DNA from: Galbibacter mesophilus
GTDB taxonomy: Bacteria > Bacteroidota > Bacteroidia > Flavobacteriales > Flavobacteriaceae
Length of the DNA stretch: 64,000 nt
NCBI RefSeq assembly: GCF_023721415.1
Contig: NZ_JAMQVC010000002.1
Coordinates: 124,001-188,000, forward strand
Reading direction: 5' to 3'
Position numbers and translations under genes: made by a program
Shown here: piece after piece, positions 43,148 through 53,222 of the stretch
Layout: every line of letters starts with the position of its first letter
Position numbering within the stretch: position 1 is the stretch's first letter
Notes under the pieces: generated by a model
Database searches by the model: none
What the model was told of the DNA's origin: nothing
Seen by the model: the letters and a program-made list of their open reading frames with translations, nothing else

Positions 43148-43804
43148 TTGATGAGAAACAAAAAATCCAATATAGGTTCGTTGATTAAGCTCACATTTAT
43201 TGTAGGCATTTTGTTGCTCACTTTTATTGTCTTTTCCAATTATTCAATCGAAAGGGCTGTAAGAGGTAAGACATTCTATGCGGTAGATATCATCCCGCAT
43301 AACAAAGTAGGCTTACTACTAGGAACTGCAAAAAAATTGCAAGATGGTAGAATAAACCCATATTTTCAATACAGAGTTGATGCCGCTACGAAACTTTTCA
43401 ATGCTGGAAAGATTGATTTTATACTTATTAGCGGGGATAACAGTGAAATAGGGTACAACGAACCAAATGACTTCAAAAAGGCGTTAGTAGCCAATGGTAT
43501 ACCAGAAAATAAAATATTCTTAGATTATGCTGGCTTCAGGACACTTGATTCTGTGGTGAGATCCAAAAAAGTGTTCGGACAATTTTCTATCACCATAATC
43601 TCTCAACGATTTCATAATGAAAGAGCAATTTATTTAGCCAGTAAATTTAATATCAAGGCAGTTGGCTTTAATGCCAAAGACGTGGAAGGTAGCGGCGGAC
43701 TGAAAACACAGCTTCGGGAATATTTAGCTAGAGCAAAAGTCTTTTTTGATTTAATCTTTCAAGTAGAACCTAAGTATTTGGGTGATGAGATTAAGATTGA
43801 GTAG
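43148..43804 (+). CDS. SanA/YdcF-family membrane protein (DUF218)
   Basis: A 218-residue protein with one N-terminal membrane helix (about 15-32) and a DUF218 domain beginning HNKVGLLLGTAKKLQDGRIN, then FILISGDNSEIGYNEP, FKKALVANGIPENKIFLDYAGFRT (key part GIPENKIFLDYAGFRT) and ITIISQRFHNERAIYLA. The family includes SanA of enterobacteria, linked to the permeability barrier against vancomycin at high temperature. It probably acts in the cell envelope. Reaction is unknown. Confidence 0.85.
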   Translation: MMRNKKSNIGSLIKLTFIVGILLLTFIVFSNYSIERAVRGKTFYAVDIIPHNKVGLLLGTAKKLQDGRINPYFQYRVDAATKLFNAGKIDFILISGDNSEIGYNEPNDFKKALVANGIPENKIFLDYAGFRTLDSVVRSKKVFGQFSITIISQRFHNERAIYLASKFNIKAVGFNAKDVEGSGGLKTQLREYLARAKVFFDLIFQVEPKYLGDEIKIE

Positions 43805-43965
43805 TTTTTCAAATACCAATATTTCCCCAAAACCATTTAAATTTATCATTATCCAAAACGTCCTTTAGAGAGCTATAAGGATTCCTTTGGTTATTAATTG
43901 CATTGAGGCTGGAGTAGTTATTATTCAATTTTAAGACCTCAAAATGATAAATTGGCAATTAATTG

Positions 43966-44030
43966 TACTTCATTTTGTTAATTTAACAATAAAAAAACTC
44001 ATCATTACTACATCATTTTGTAAATTTAAT
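43966..44030. promoter_or_regulatory. Direct repeats upstream of the SusCD locus
   Basis: TACtTCATTTTGTtAATTTAA begins at 43966 and TACaTCATTTTGTaAATTTAA at 44009, 43 bp apart, about four helical turns. An inverted CAAAATGAT lies at 43940. The gap 43805-44184 holds no gene. These repeats are candidate binding sites for the regulator of the polysaccharide locus, which is not itself in the window. Confidence 0.45.
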
Positions 44031-44184
44031 ATAAATCCCCTCTATTTAGTTAAATTTAATTAATTGATAATCAGTGGTTAAAAATTATTAAACCTTTTGA
44101 TGTACTTAAGGTGTGGTGCTTTTTAGCTACATCGATTTCGTTTATGATAATTTTAAGGAAGCTAACTTTAATATAAATAGAAAT

Positions 44185-47172
44185 ATGAAAAATTTTTTAT
44201 TATCATTTTTTATGTTGTGTTGTTTTTGGGGCTTTGCTCAAGAAAAAACAATTACCGGTGTGGTTAGCGATGATCAGAACATGCCACTACCGGGCGCGAC
44301 AGTTTTAGTAAAGGGTACATCTAACGGTACCCAGACAGATTTCGATGGTAATTATACTATTGAAGCAAATACTGGTGATACACTGGTTTTTTCCTACGTA
44401 GGAATGGATTCTAAAGAAGTAGTTGTAGGCAGTTCTTCAACTATAAACGCTGCTTTATCTGTTTCAACCAATGAGTTGGATGAAGTAGTAGTAGTGGGGT
44501 ATGGTACGCAAAAGAAAGAAGATGTTACTGGTGCAATTTCCGTAGTAAGCGGGGAAGAAATTGCTAAGCAACCCAATGCGAATGCAGTTAGTTCAATTCA
44601 GGGTAAAGTACCTGGTGTAAATATCACTAATTCTGGTAGGCCCGGAGCATCTCCTAATGTGAGGATTAGAGGTGTTGGTAGTGTTAGTAATTCTGATCCA
44701 CTTTATGTTGTGGATGGTGTATTAACTAATGATATTTCTTACCTAAACAGTTCGGATATTGAGAGCATGAACATCCTTAAGGATGCTTCCTCTTCTGCGA
44801 TTTATGGTATCCGTGCGGCAAACGGTGTAATTGTTATTAAAACCAAAAAAGGTACAGGAAGGGATGAAAAGCCAAAACTTACATACGATGGTTTTGTGGG
44901 GATGCAAACTGTAGCCAATACCTTGGAAATGGCAAATGCTTCTGAATATGTTGAAATGTATAATGAAAAGCAAGTTTTCGAGGGAAGTAATAACTTTTTA
45001 AATGTTGCAGATTTCGATGCCGATACAGATTGGTTTGACGAAATAACTAAGGATGCAGCTTTAACAACTTCTCATAATATTTCAGTAACTGGTTCTTCAG
45101 AGAAAACAAGATATTATTTAGGATTTGGTTATTTTGGACAGGACGGTATTTTGGATGCTGGTCAGAATATCAACTCTGGAAATGATTTTAGAAGGTTAAC
45201 AGCAAGAGCTGGATTGGATGTAGATGTTAAAGACTATTTAACAATTGGAGGTTCCATTGTGTATACAGATACTCAAAATAATAATTCAAATGAACCTTTT
45301 TACCAAGCGTTTATTGCTCCACCAATATTCAACCCAATAAACCCTGATGGGACTTACGGTGAACCAACTGGAGTGGGTAATTTCGCTAACCCACGTGCTT
45401 CTTTGGATTTTAGAAGAAGTAAAGGAAAATCAAATAGGGTTCTAACCAATGTTTATGCGCAATTAGAGCCTGTAAAAGATCTTACTTTCAAAATAAGCTT
45501 CTCTGGAGATTATTCTAATGGACGCGATTTTAACTACACTCCTGTGTACCGTGTAAGTCCGAGCCAAGGGTCGGATATTAGCACGTTAGTTAGAAATTCT
45601 TTTGAAAATGATAACTGGTTATGGGAGAATACATTGACATGGTCTAAATCCATAGATAAACATAATTTTACGTTGTTAGGTGGTTTTTCCCAAGAGGAAC
45701 GTATTTCTTTTGGAATGGAAGGAATTGCAGATGATGTGGCTTATAACGGAGATGATTCCTCATTATATTTGGGTCTTGGTAATGCGGATACGGAGGAAGT
45801 AGATGATAGAGGTAGTAAAGTACGTTACCAATCCTTTTTTGGTAGATTACAATATAAGTTTGACAATAAATATTTGCTAAACGCTACATTACGACAAGAT
45901 GGAGCATCCAATTTTCCATCCTCTAATAACACCGAAATATTTCCATCTATTGGTCTTGGTTGGATAATGAGTAACGAAGATTTTATGGATTATGAAGCTC
46001 TTACTACTTTAAAACTTAAGGCAAGTTGGGGTAGATTGGGTAATGCAAATGTGCCTAGAGGTTTTGACGTTACTGCTTCAGATCCCGGATTAACTTATTT
46101 TGGTGGTCAAGCATATGTATCTAGATCTATTAGCGAGTTTTCAGATCCAAGTATATTTTGGGAAATTGTTGAAGAATATGATTTAGGTGTAGAAGTAGCA
46201 TTTTTTCAAAATCAATTGAAGGGTGAGCTAAACTACTACAATAGAGCGACTAATGATGCAGTGTTTAGTGTAACTCAATTAGGTTCTTCAGGGGCAACAA
46301 ACACCTCTATTCTTACCAATGCAGGGAGCTTTTTGAATAAAGGATTCGAGTTTAGTGTATCTTGGAATAAACAAGTAAGCGATGATTTTAGCTATGGAGT
46401 TTATGGAAACTATACCACTATCGATAACGAAGTAACCGATGTTAAAGGTTCTTCTTTCTTGAATGCTGGCCCAGGATTGTTCGGAAACCCTATTATTAGA
46501 ATTGAAAAGGGTGCAGAAATTGGTTCTTATTATGGATATTTAGTAGATGGTGTGATCCAAACTGATGAAGAAGCTGCGCAATTCGGAGCGCCAAAAGGAG
46601 CATTTAAATTTCAAGATTTGAATAACGACGGTCAGATTGGTGAGGACGATAAAGCTTTCTTAGGAAGTCCAATTCCTGAATTTACCTACGGATTTGGATT
46701 CAACATGGCTTATAAAAAGATAGATTTTGCTATCGATTTCCAAGGAGTTACGGGTAACGAAATCTACAATTACAACAGAAATGCAAGGTTTGGTAACGAA
46801 AACTGGGATAAAGATTTTTACGATAATAGGTGGACGGTTAATAATGCAACCAATTCTTATCCTACTCCCAATTCAGATCAAAGTACGTTAAGACCTAGTT
46901 CTTTCTTTGTGGAGAAGGGAGATTACTTCAGAATAAGAAATATTCAAGTAGGTTATACATTGCCTAACGCAAAAATAGGAAGTTCTCAATTATGGGAAAG
47001 TTTTAGAATATATCTAAACGCTCAAAACCCTTTAACATTATTCAGCTATAACGGATTCTCTCCAGAAATTAGTGGAGAGCAAAACGATGGAGGAGTTATT
47101 GAATCTGGAATTGACAGAAACGTGTATCCACTTTTTGCAACCTATAACTTAGGGTTCAACATTACATTTTAA
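44185..47172 (+). CDS. SusC/RagA-family TonB-linked outer membrane protein
   Basis: A 995-residue outer membrane transporter for oligosaccharides. The ATG at 44185 is chosen because it opens a signal peptide (MKNFLLSFFMLCCFWGFAQ); an upstream GTG at 44113 would add 24 unlikely residues. Order: carboxypeptidase-regulatory-like domain (TITGVVSDDQNMPLPGATVL), TonB plug (VVVGYGTQKKEDVTGAISVV), then a 22-strand barrel ending in a terminal aromatic (FNITF). It pairs with the SusD gene 11 bp downstream. Together they import glycan fragments. Confidence 0.96.
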   Translation: MKNFLLSFFMLCCFWGFAQEKTITGVVSDDQNMPLPGATVLVKGTSNGTQTDFDGNYTIEANTGDTLVFSYVGMDSKEVVVGSSSTINAALSVSTNELDEVVVVGYGTQKKEDVTGAISVVSGEEIAKQPNANAVSSIQGKVPGVNITNSGRPGASPNVRIRGVGSVSNSDPLYVVDGVLTNDISYLNSSDIESMNILKDASSSAIYGIRAANGVIVIKTKKGTGRDEKPKLTYDGFVGMQTVANTLEMANASEYVEMYNEKQVFEGSNNFLNVADFDADTDWFDEITKDAALTTSHNISVTGSSEKTRYYLGFGYFGQDGILDAGQNINSGNDFRRLTARAGLDVDVKDYLTIGGSIVYTDTQNNNSNEPFYQAFIAPPIFNPINPDGTYGEPTGVGNFANPRASLDFRRSKGKSNRVLTNVYAQLEPVKDLTFKISFSGDYSNGRDFNYTPVYRVSPSQGSDISTLVRNSFENDNWLWENTLTWSKSIDKHNFTLLGGFSQEERISFGMEGIADDVAYNGDDSSLYLGLGNADTEEVDDRGSKVRYQSFFGRLQYKFDNKYLLNATLRQDGASNFPSSNNTEIFPSIGLGWIMSNEDFMDYEALTTLKLKASWGRLGNANVPRGFDVTASDPGLTYFGGQAYVSRSISEFSDPSIFWEIVEEYDLGVEVAFFQNQLKGELNYYNRATNDAVFSVTQLGSSGATNTSILTNAGSFLNKGFEFSVSWNKQVSDDFSYGVYGNYTTIDNEVTDVKGSSFLNAGPGLFGNPIIRIEKGAEIGSYYGYLVDGVIQTDEEAAQFGAPKGAFKFQDLNNDGQIGEDDKAFLGSPIPEFTYGFGFNMAYKKIDFAIDFQGVTGNEIYNYNRNARFGNENWDKDFYDNRWTVNNATNSYPTPNSDQSTLRPSSFFVEKGDYFRIRNIQVGYTLPNAKIGSSQLWESFRIYLNAQNPLTLFSYNGFSPEISGEQNDGGVIESGIDRNVYPLFATYNLGFNITF

Positions 47173-47195
47173 TAAAAATTTAAATGCATAGAACA

Positions 47196-48632
47196 ATGAA
47201 AAAACTATATATAATTTTCAGTCTTTTAGCTTTTGCAGCTTGTGAAGATGATTTTTTAGATGTGCCATTGGAAGATAGTACGCCAGCTGAGGAATTTTTT
47301 GTAACACAAGCAGATGCATTGGAAGCGACTAATCAGATATATGCTTATCAAAGAAATTTTTCACTTTGCGGATTTCCTTATTTAGCTATTTTTCACATAA
47401 CCTCAGATGATTCAGATAAAGGAAGTAATCCTGGTGATGCTGCTTTCCTAAATGACTTCGACCGTTTTACATTTGACGCATCAGCATTTTCGATAAATGG
47501 ATACTGGGTTGGTCAATATCGTGGAATCAATTTTGCTAATCAGGTTATAACAAACGTTCCTGATATCGAAATGAACGCCGATTTAAAGAATAGGTTACTT
47601 GCAGAAGCAAAGTTTTTTAGAGGGTATCATTATTTTAATTTAGTTCGAGTTTTTGCGGGTGTTCCGATCTATGATGGTTTGCCTGAAGATGGTAATTACA
47701 ACATTCCTAGAAATACTAAGGAAGAAGTTTATGATTTTGCTATTCAAAATTTAACGGAAGCGGCAGAAGTTTTACCTGTTTCTTACGGAGCAACAGACGA
47801 GGGTAGAGCAACCAAAGGAGCAGCAAAAGGGTTATTGGCTAAAATTGCTTTATATCAAAAGGATTGGGCAAAAGCAAAAATGCTTACTGAAGAAATAATG
47901 GGAATGGGGTATTCTTTGTTTCCAGATTACTATCAGTTGTTTAGATACCAAAACGAATACAATTCAGAAGTTATATTTGATATTCAATCTACTGCTGATG
48001 GAAACTGTCAGGCAACTTCGCAGTACGGACAGATTCAAGGGGTGAGAGCCCAATACGGTTGGGGCTTTAATTCACCATCAGAAGATTTGGCAAATGCTTA
48101 CGAGACTGGGGATTTAAGAAGAGATGCTTCTATTTTATTCGTTGGTGAGACCACACCAGAGGGAGACTTAATTACTGCGGGTAATGATCCATCCAACCCG
48201 ACTAGATATAATCAAAAGATTTATGTTCCTTCTTCTGATTTCCGTAGAAATAATTGTGCTGAAAATTCAGATTCAAACATTCCCGTGCTTCGTTATGCCG
48301 ATGTACTGTTAATGAATGCTGAAGCGAACAATGAATTAGGGAATACACCTGCTGCATTGGAAAGTTTGAACAAAGTAAGAGAAAGAGCTGGGTTGTCACC
48401 TTCTCAAACAGCAAGTCAATCGGAATTGAGGATGGAAATTTATCATGAAAGAAGAGTAGAACTTGCTTTAGAAGGAGAACGCTTTTTTGATTTGGTAAGA
48501 ACAGGAAGAGCTGGACAAGTATTAAGATCTAAAGGGAAAAGCTTTAAAGATGGGATTAATGAAATTTTTCCAATCCCTTCCAATCAGATTACGCTTAGTA
48601 ACAATGTTCTAACCCAAAATCCAGGATATTAA
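47196..48632 (+). CDS. SusD/RagB-family glycan-binding lipoprotein
   Basis: A 478-residue surface lipoprotein with signal MKKLYIIFSLLAFAAC (lipobox Cys at 16). An ATG 12 bp upstream is less likely because it would extend the signal. SusD features are LLAEAKFFRGYHYFNLVRVFAG (key part AKFFRGYHYFNLVRVFAG), TPR-like helices, and the C-terminal VRERAGLSPS and LEGERFFDLVRTGRA. It sits on top of the SusC barrel and captures oligosaccharide. It is followed by the GH144-type gene. Confidence 0.95.
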   Translation: MKKLYIIFSLLAFAACEDDFLDVPLEDSTPAEEFFVTQADALEATNQIYAYQRNFSLCGFPYLAIFHITSDDSDKGSNPGDAAFLNDFDRFTFDASAFSINGYWVGQYRGINFANQVITNVPDIEMNADLKNRLLAEAKFFRGYHYFNLVRVFAGVPIYDGLPEDGNYNIPRNTKEEVYDFAIQNLTEAAEVLPVSYGATDEGRATKGAAKGLLAKIALYQKDWAKAKMLTEEIMGMGYSLFPDYYQLFRYQNEYNSEVIFDIQSTADGNCQATSQYGQIQGVRAQYGWGFNSPSEDLANAYETGDLRRDASILFVGETTPEGDLITAGNDPSNPTRYNQKIYVPSSDFRRNNCAENSDSNIPVLRYADVLLMNAEANNELGNTPAALESLNKVRERAGLSPSQTASQSELRMEIYHERRVELALEGERFFDLVRTGRAGQVLRSKGKSFKDGINEIFPIPSNQITLSNNVLTQNPGY

Positions 48633-48649
48633 AAGAAAATAAAACCCTC

Positions 48650-50035
48650 ATGCGATTAATTCTAGCATTTTTGGCTGTCACATTCACACTGGTTGGATGT
48701 GACAGTTCCAATAAAAAACAAAATAAGGAAGATGCAATTGATGTAACTTCCAGAGTAAAAGATTCAATTCATTTTGAACCTTCCAAAGAAGATATTGCTT
48801 TATTGGATACGCTTCAAAAGCAAACTTTCGATTATTTCTGGGAAGGTGCACAGCCCAATTCTGGATTGGCGGCAGAGCGCATTCATTTAGATGGTATTTA
48901 TCCTTCTGATGATAAACATATCGTAACAACTGGAGGAAGCGGTTTCGGACTGATGGCGATTCTCGTTGGCGTTAAACGTGGATATATTACCAAAGAACAA
49001 GCGTTAGAACGTTACACAAAATCAGTCGATTTTTTAAAGAAAGCCGATCGTTTTCACGGAGCATGGCCACATTGGCTGGATGATAATACTGGTAAAGTGA
49101 AACCTTTCAGTAAATACGATAATGGCGGAGATTTGGTGGAAACTGCTTTTTTAATTCAAGGCTTGTTAACTGTAGCCGAATACTACAAGGAGGATACTTC
49201 AGAAGAGGCTAAAAAACTGGTTTCCGACATCCAGCAACTTTATGAAGAAGTGGAATGGGACTGGTACACAAAAGGTGAAAATGTATTGTATTGGCATTGG
49301 TCACCTCAATATGAGTGGAAAATGAATTTTCCTGTTGGAGGTTATAACGAATGTTTAATTATGTATGTTTTAGCGGCGGCTTCTCCCACGCATTCTATTT
49401 CTAAGGAAGTTTATGAGCAGGGATGGGCAAAGAATGGCGCTATCGCTAATGATACTACTTATTATGGTTTGGAAACTGAGTTAGACCATTACGAGCATAA
49501 CCAAGATCCAGTTGGTCCGCTGTTCTGGGCGCATTATTCATATTTGGGATTAAACCCAAAAGGATTAAAAGATCAGTATGCAGATTACTGGAAACTCAAT
49601 CGTAATCACGCTCTTATTCAATATCGCTATTGTGTAGACAATCCGAAAGACTTTAAAGGCTACGGTGAAAATTGTTGGGGACTTACATCCAGTTACTCAA
49701 TGAGAGGCTATGCGGGACATCATCCTGGAAAAAGCGACTTGGGAGTTATTTCTCCAACTGCAGCACTTTCTTCTATGCCATACACACCAAAAGAATCTAT
49801 GCAATTTGTAAGGTATATGTACAAAGAGCAAGATTCTTTAATTGGAAAATACGGTCCGTACGATGCGTTTAGTCTCGAAAATAATTGGTATTTGCCTAGA
49901 TATTTAGCGATTGATCAAGGTCCGATTCCGGTTATGATTGAAAATTACAGAAGTGGATTGCTTTGGGATTTGTTTATGGAAAATGAAGACGTCCAGAAAG
50001 GACTTAATAAATTAGGTTTTACTTATGAAAAATAG
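48650..50035 (+). CDS. Glucoamylase-like domain hydrolase (GH144-type endo-beta-1,2-glucanase)
   Basis: A 461-residue lipoprotein (MRLILAFLAVTFTLVGC, lipobox Cys at 17) of the glycoamylase-like PF10091/GH144 family: LQKQTFDYFWEGAQPNSGLA near the start, TTGGSGFGLMAILVGVKRG, AWPHWLD, GGDLVETAFLIQGLL, and GGYNECLIMYVLAAASP. GH144 enzymes cleave beta-1,2-glucan. No other GH144 family member's specificity is established for this subgroup here. It lies between SusD and the esterase, whose ATG is inside its last codons. GH3 beta-glucosidase downstream would finish the oligomers. Confidence 0.85.
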   Translation: MRLILAFLAVTFTLVGCDSSNKKQNKEDAIDVTSRVKDSIHFEPSKEDIALLDTLQKQTFDYFWEGAQPNSGLAAERIHLDGIYPSDDKHIVTTGGSGFGLMAILVGVKRGYITKEQALERYTKSVDFLKKADRFHGAWPHWLDDNTGKVKPFSKYDNGGDLVETAFLIQGLLTVAEYYKEDTSEEAKKLVSDIQQLYEEVEWDWYTKGENVLYWHWSPQYEWKMNFPVGGYNECLIMYVLAAASPTHSISKEVYEQGWAKNGAIANDTTYYGLETELDHYEHNQDPVGPLFWAHYSYLGLNPKGLKDQYADYWKLNRNHALIQYRYCVDNPKDFKGYGENCWGLTSSYSMRGYAGHHPGKSDLGVISPTAALSSMPYTPKESMQFVRYMYKEQDSLIGKYGPYDAFSLENNWYLPRYLAIDQGPIPVMIENYRSGLLWDLFMENEDVQKGLNKLGFTYEK

Positions 50036-50816
50036 ATTAAAGTTAGTTAGCTTTTTTATTTTGTGTTTTCCCATGATTATGATAGCGCAACATGGTCTTT
50101 ACGAAAAGAGTAATTTTGTTAAAGACGGGGATACGTTGCGCTATCGTATCATGCTTCCTAAAAACTTTACAGAAGGAAAAGAGTATCCTTTGGTGCTGTT
50201 TTTGCATGGAGCTGGAGAGCGTGGAAGCGATAATGAAAGTCAGCTAACTCATGGAAGTAGTCTTTTTGCTTCGGAAGAAAATCGAGAGAATTTTCCGGCG
50301 ATAGTAATATTTCCGCAATGTCCAAAAGACTCCTATTGGTCCAATGCCGATGTTGATAGATCACCAGAGGGAGGCGTTAAACTCGTATTTAGTGATGGTA
50401 AAGAACCAACGAAAGCGTTAGGCTTAACTATGAATTTACTTGATGATTTTTTAGAAAAGCCTTTTGTGAAAAAAGATCAGGTTTATGTGGTCGGACTTTC
50501 AATGGGGGGTATGGGAACGTTTGAAATACTTTCTAGAAAACCAGAAACTTTTGCTGCAGCTATTCCTATTTGTGGAGGTGGTCGCGAGGAAGCGGTAAAG
50601 AGATATGCAAAAACACCTATTTGGGTTTTTCATGGCGCTTTAGACAATGTTGTAAGTCCTTTACACTCCGTAAAAATGGTAGAAGCACTTTTAGAAGCAG
50701 GCGGAAAACCAAAATTTACTCTTTATGATAATGCTAACCATAACAGTTGGGATCCTGCATTTGCTGAACCAGACTTTTTAAAGTGGTTATTCTCAAATAC
50801 ACTTACTAAACAATAA
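50025..50816 (+). CDS. Secreted alpha/beta-hydrolase esterase (prolyl-oligopeptidase-like)
   Basis: A 263-residue esterase with signal peptide (about 1-21, ending MIMIAQ). The fold shows PLVLFLHGAGERGSDN (oxyanion strand), the nucleophile elbow GLSMGGMGTFE with its G-x-S-x-G serine, and the late WVFHGALDNVV and NHNSWDPAF segments carrying the acid and the histidine. It resembles the dienelactone hydrolase/feruloyl esterase-like group often found in polysaccharide loci. It overlaps the GH144-type gene by 11 bp. A role in removing ester groups from the glycan is likely. Confidence 0.84.
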   Translation: MKNRLKLVSFFILCFPMIMIAQHGLYEKSNFVKDGDTLRYRIMLPKNFTEGKEYPLVLFLHGAGERGSDNESQLTHGSSLFASEENRENFPAIVIFPQCPKDSYWSNADVDRSPEGGVKLVFSDGKEPTKALGLTMNLLDDFLEKPFVKKDQVYVVGLSMGGMGTFEILSRKPETFAAAIPICGGGREEAVKRYAKTPIWVFHGALDNVVSPLHSVKMVEALLEAGGKPKFTLYDNANHNSWDPAFAEPDFLKWLFSNTLTKQ

Positions 50817-50875
50817 AATAATCTTTAACCGACTTAAACCTTAAAGGAAAAACAGAATACAATAAATATTTTAAA

Positions 50876-53152
50876 ATGACAATACAAAAAAAGGTAGCGA
50901 TGCTCATTGCTGTAATTTTTACTTCCGCAATGATGGCCCAAAATGACGAAAGAATTCCAGAAGTAGAATCACTTTTGGAAAAAATGACTATTGATGAAAA
51001 AATTGGTCAGCTGAATCTTTTAACACCAGGTGGAGGAGTAGCAACCGGTTCTGTGGTGAGCAAAAACGTTGAAGCAAAAATAAAAGCTGGAAATGTCGGT
51101 GGACTTTTCGGTGTTGCGAGTCCGGAAAAAATGAAAATGGCACAGGATTTAGCGGTAAAAGAAACTCGCTTACAGATTCCGCTGCTTTTCGGTTCTGATG
51201 TTATTCACGGATATAAAACAACATTTCCTATTCCGCTCGGACTATCCTCAAGTTGGGATATGGAACTTATTAAAAAAACAGCTCAAATTGCAGCTAAAGA
51301 AGCTACTGCAGACGGAATAAATTGGAATTTTTCTCCTATGGTAGATATTGCACGCGATCCACGTTGGGGTAGAATTGCCGAAGGGGCGGGAGAAGACCCG
51401 TATTTGGGTTCTGCGGTTGCAAAAGCAATGGTTACCGGTTATCAGGGAGACGATTTAACTGATAAAGAAACTATGTTGGCATGTGTAAAGCACTTAGCTT
51501 TATATGGCGCTGTGGAAGGTGGTCGCGACTATAATTCCGTAGATATGAGCAAGGTTAAAATGTTCAATCAATACCTACCTCCATACAAAGCGGCAGTAGA
51601 TGCTGGCGTTGCAAGTGCCATGAGTTCTTTTAATGACATCGATGGTGTTCCGGCCACTGGAAACAAGTGGTTATTGACTGATTTGTTACGTGAACGTTGG
51701 GGTTTTAACGGTTTTGTAGTTTCTGATTATACTTCTTTAAATGAAATGATCGCCCATGGTTTGGGTGACTTACAAGCAGTTTCTGCATTGGCTTTAAAAG
51801 CAGGACTGGATATGGATATGGTGGGTGAAGGTTTTTTATCTACCCTTAAAAAGTCGCTGGAAGAAGGAAAAGTAACAGAAGAAGAAATAACCAATGCGTG
51901 TAGAAACGTATTGATTGCAAAGCATAAATTAGGATTGTTTGATGATCCTTATCGATATATTGATAGTTCCCGACCAAAAAAGGATATTCTTACCAAAGAA
52001 AACCGAGAAGTAGCTCGTAAGGCGGCACAACGCTCTTTTGTATTGCTTAAGAATGAAAACAATGTTTTACCGTTGGAAAAGACTTCCAATATTGCTTTGG
52101 TGGGACCGTTGGCAGATAGCCGAAATAACATGTTGGGAACATGGGCTCCTACAGGCGATTTAAAAAATGGAATCACCATTTTAGAAGGATTTAAAAATGT
52201 CGCTCCAAAAGCTACTATAAATTACGCTAAGGGAAGTAATATTTTAAACGACAAGACGCTGGCTAAAAACATAAATGTTTTTGGACCACGAGTGGAAATT
52301 AGTAAGGAATCTCCAGAAGAATTACTGAATGAAGCGCTAACCATTGCGAAAAAGTCGGAAGTTATTGTGGCTGTAGTTGGGGAAGCTACCGAAATGAGTG
52401 GAGAGGCTGCAAGTAGAACTGAGATTTCTATTCCAGATACTCAAAAGAAGTTGATAAAAGAATTAGTTGCCACTGGAAAACCTGTAGTTTTGGTGCTTAT
52501 GAGCGGAAGGCCTTTGACTATTCCAGAGGAGTTCAATTTGCCGGTAAGTATCCTGCAAGTTTGGCATCCTGGAGTAGAAGCAGGAAACGCCGTAGCCGAT
52601 GTTGTTTTTGGTGATTACAACCCTTCAGGTAAGTTAACCGCTACTTGGCCTCGTTCTATCGGACAAATTCCAATTTATCATAGTATGAAGATTACTGGAA
52701 GACCAGCGCCCGCTTCAGAAGAATTCCAAAAGTTTAAGTCGAATTATTTAGATGAAAAAAATTCGCCGTTGCTACCATTTGGGTATGGATTAAGTTATAC
52801 CACTTTTGAATATTCAGATATAAAAATCAACAAAGAAACGATTCAGCAGGGAGAATCTGTAGAGGTTTCGGTAGCGCTTAAAAATACGGGAGCATACGAT
52901 GGGGAAGAAGTGGTTCAGTTGTATTTGCGCGATGTGGTTCGCAGTGTAACACCACCAAGTCGTCAGTTGAAAGGCTTTAAAAAGGTGTTTTTGAAGAAAG
53001 GAGAAACTAAAACGGTTACAATTACACTTTCTCCGGAAGATTTAAAGTTCTATAATTCTGAACTTGAATTTGTAGCTGAACCAGGTAAATTTGAAGTATT
53101 TGTTGGCGGAAATTCCAACGCAACCTTAACAAAATCGTTTGTTTTAGAATAG
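50876..53152 (+). CDS. GH3 beta-glucosidase (BglX type)
   Basis: A 758-residue periplasmic glycosidase with signal peptide (about 1-21, ending MAQ). GH3 N-terminal domain: LLFGSDVIHGYKTTFPIPLG (key part FGSDVIHGYKTTFP), DPRWGRIAEGAGEDPYLG, VKHLALYGAVEGGRDYN and the nucleophile D284 in VVSDYTSLNE. The C-terminal domain holds VVAVVGEATEMSGEAASR (acid/base region) and a fibronectin-type end with LLPFGYGLSYTTFEYS. It removes terminal glucose from beta-glucan oligomers, fitting the GH144-type endo enzyme upstream. Confidence 0.95.
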   Translation: MTIQKKVAMLIAVIFTSAMMAQNDERIPEVESLLEKMTIDEKIGQLNLLTPGGGVATGSVVSKNVEAKIKAGNVGGLFGVASPEKMKMAQDLAVKETRLQIPLLFGSDVIHGYKTTFPIPLGLSSSWDMELIKKTAQIAAKEATADGINWNFSPMVDIARDPRWGRIAEGAGEDPYLGSAVAKAMVTGYQGDDLTDKETMLACVKHLALYGAVEGGRDYNSVDMSKVKMFNQYLPPYKAAVDAGVASAMSSFNDIDGVPATGNKWLLTDLLRERWGFNGFVVSDYTSLNEMIAHGLGDLQAVSALALKAGLDMDMVGEGFLSTLKKSLEEGKVTEEEITNACRNVLIAKHKLGLFDDPYRYIDSSRPKKDILTKENREVARKAAQRSFVLLKNENNVLPLEKTSNIALVGPLADSRNNMLGTWAPTGDLKNGITILEGFKNVAPKATINYAKGSNILNDKTLAKNINVFGPRVEISKESPEELLNEALTIAKKSEVIVAVVGEATEMSGEAASRTEISIPDTQKKLIKELVATGKPVVLVLMSGRPLTIPEEFNLPVSILQVWHPGVEAGNAVADVVFGDYNPSGKLTATWPRSIGQIPIYHSMKITGRPAPASEEFQKFKSNYLDEKNSPLLPFGYGLSYTTFEYSDIKINKETIQQGESVEVSVALKNTGAYDGEEVVQLYLRDVVRSVTPPSRQLKGFKKVFLKKGETKTVTITLSPEDLKFYNSELEFVAEPGKFEVFVGGNSNATLTKSFVLE

Positions 53153-53222
53153 CGATAGCGTATGAATTGTTTTCAGAAGAAATTATTTAAAAAACTAAAA
53201 TCTTTCGTTGAACCAGTTTCAA

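Noticed and set aside
44113-44184. Upstream GTG start for susC
   Set aside because: It would add 24 residues before a standard signal peptide that begins at the ATG 44185.
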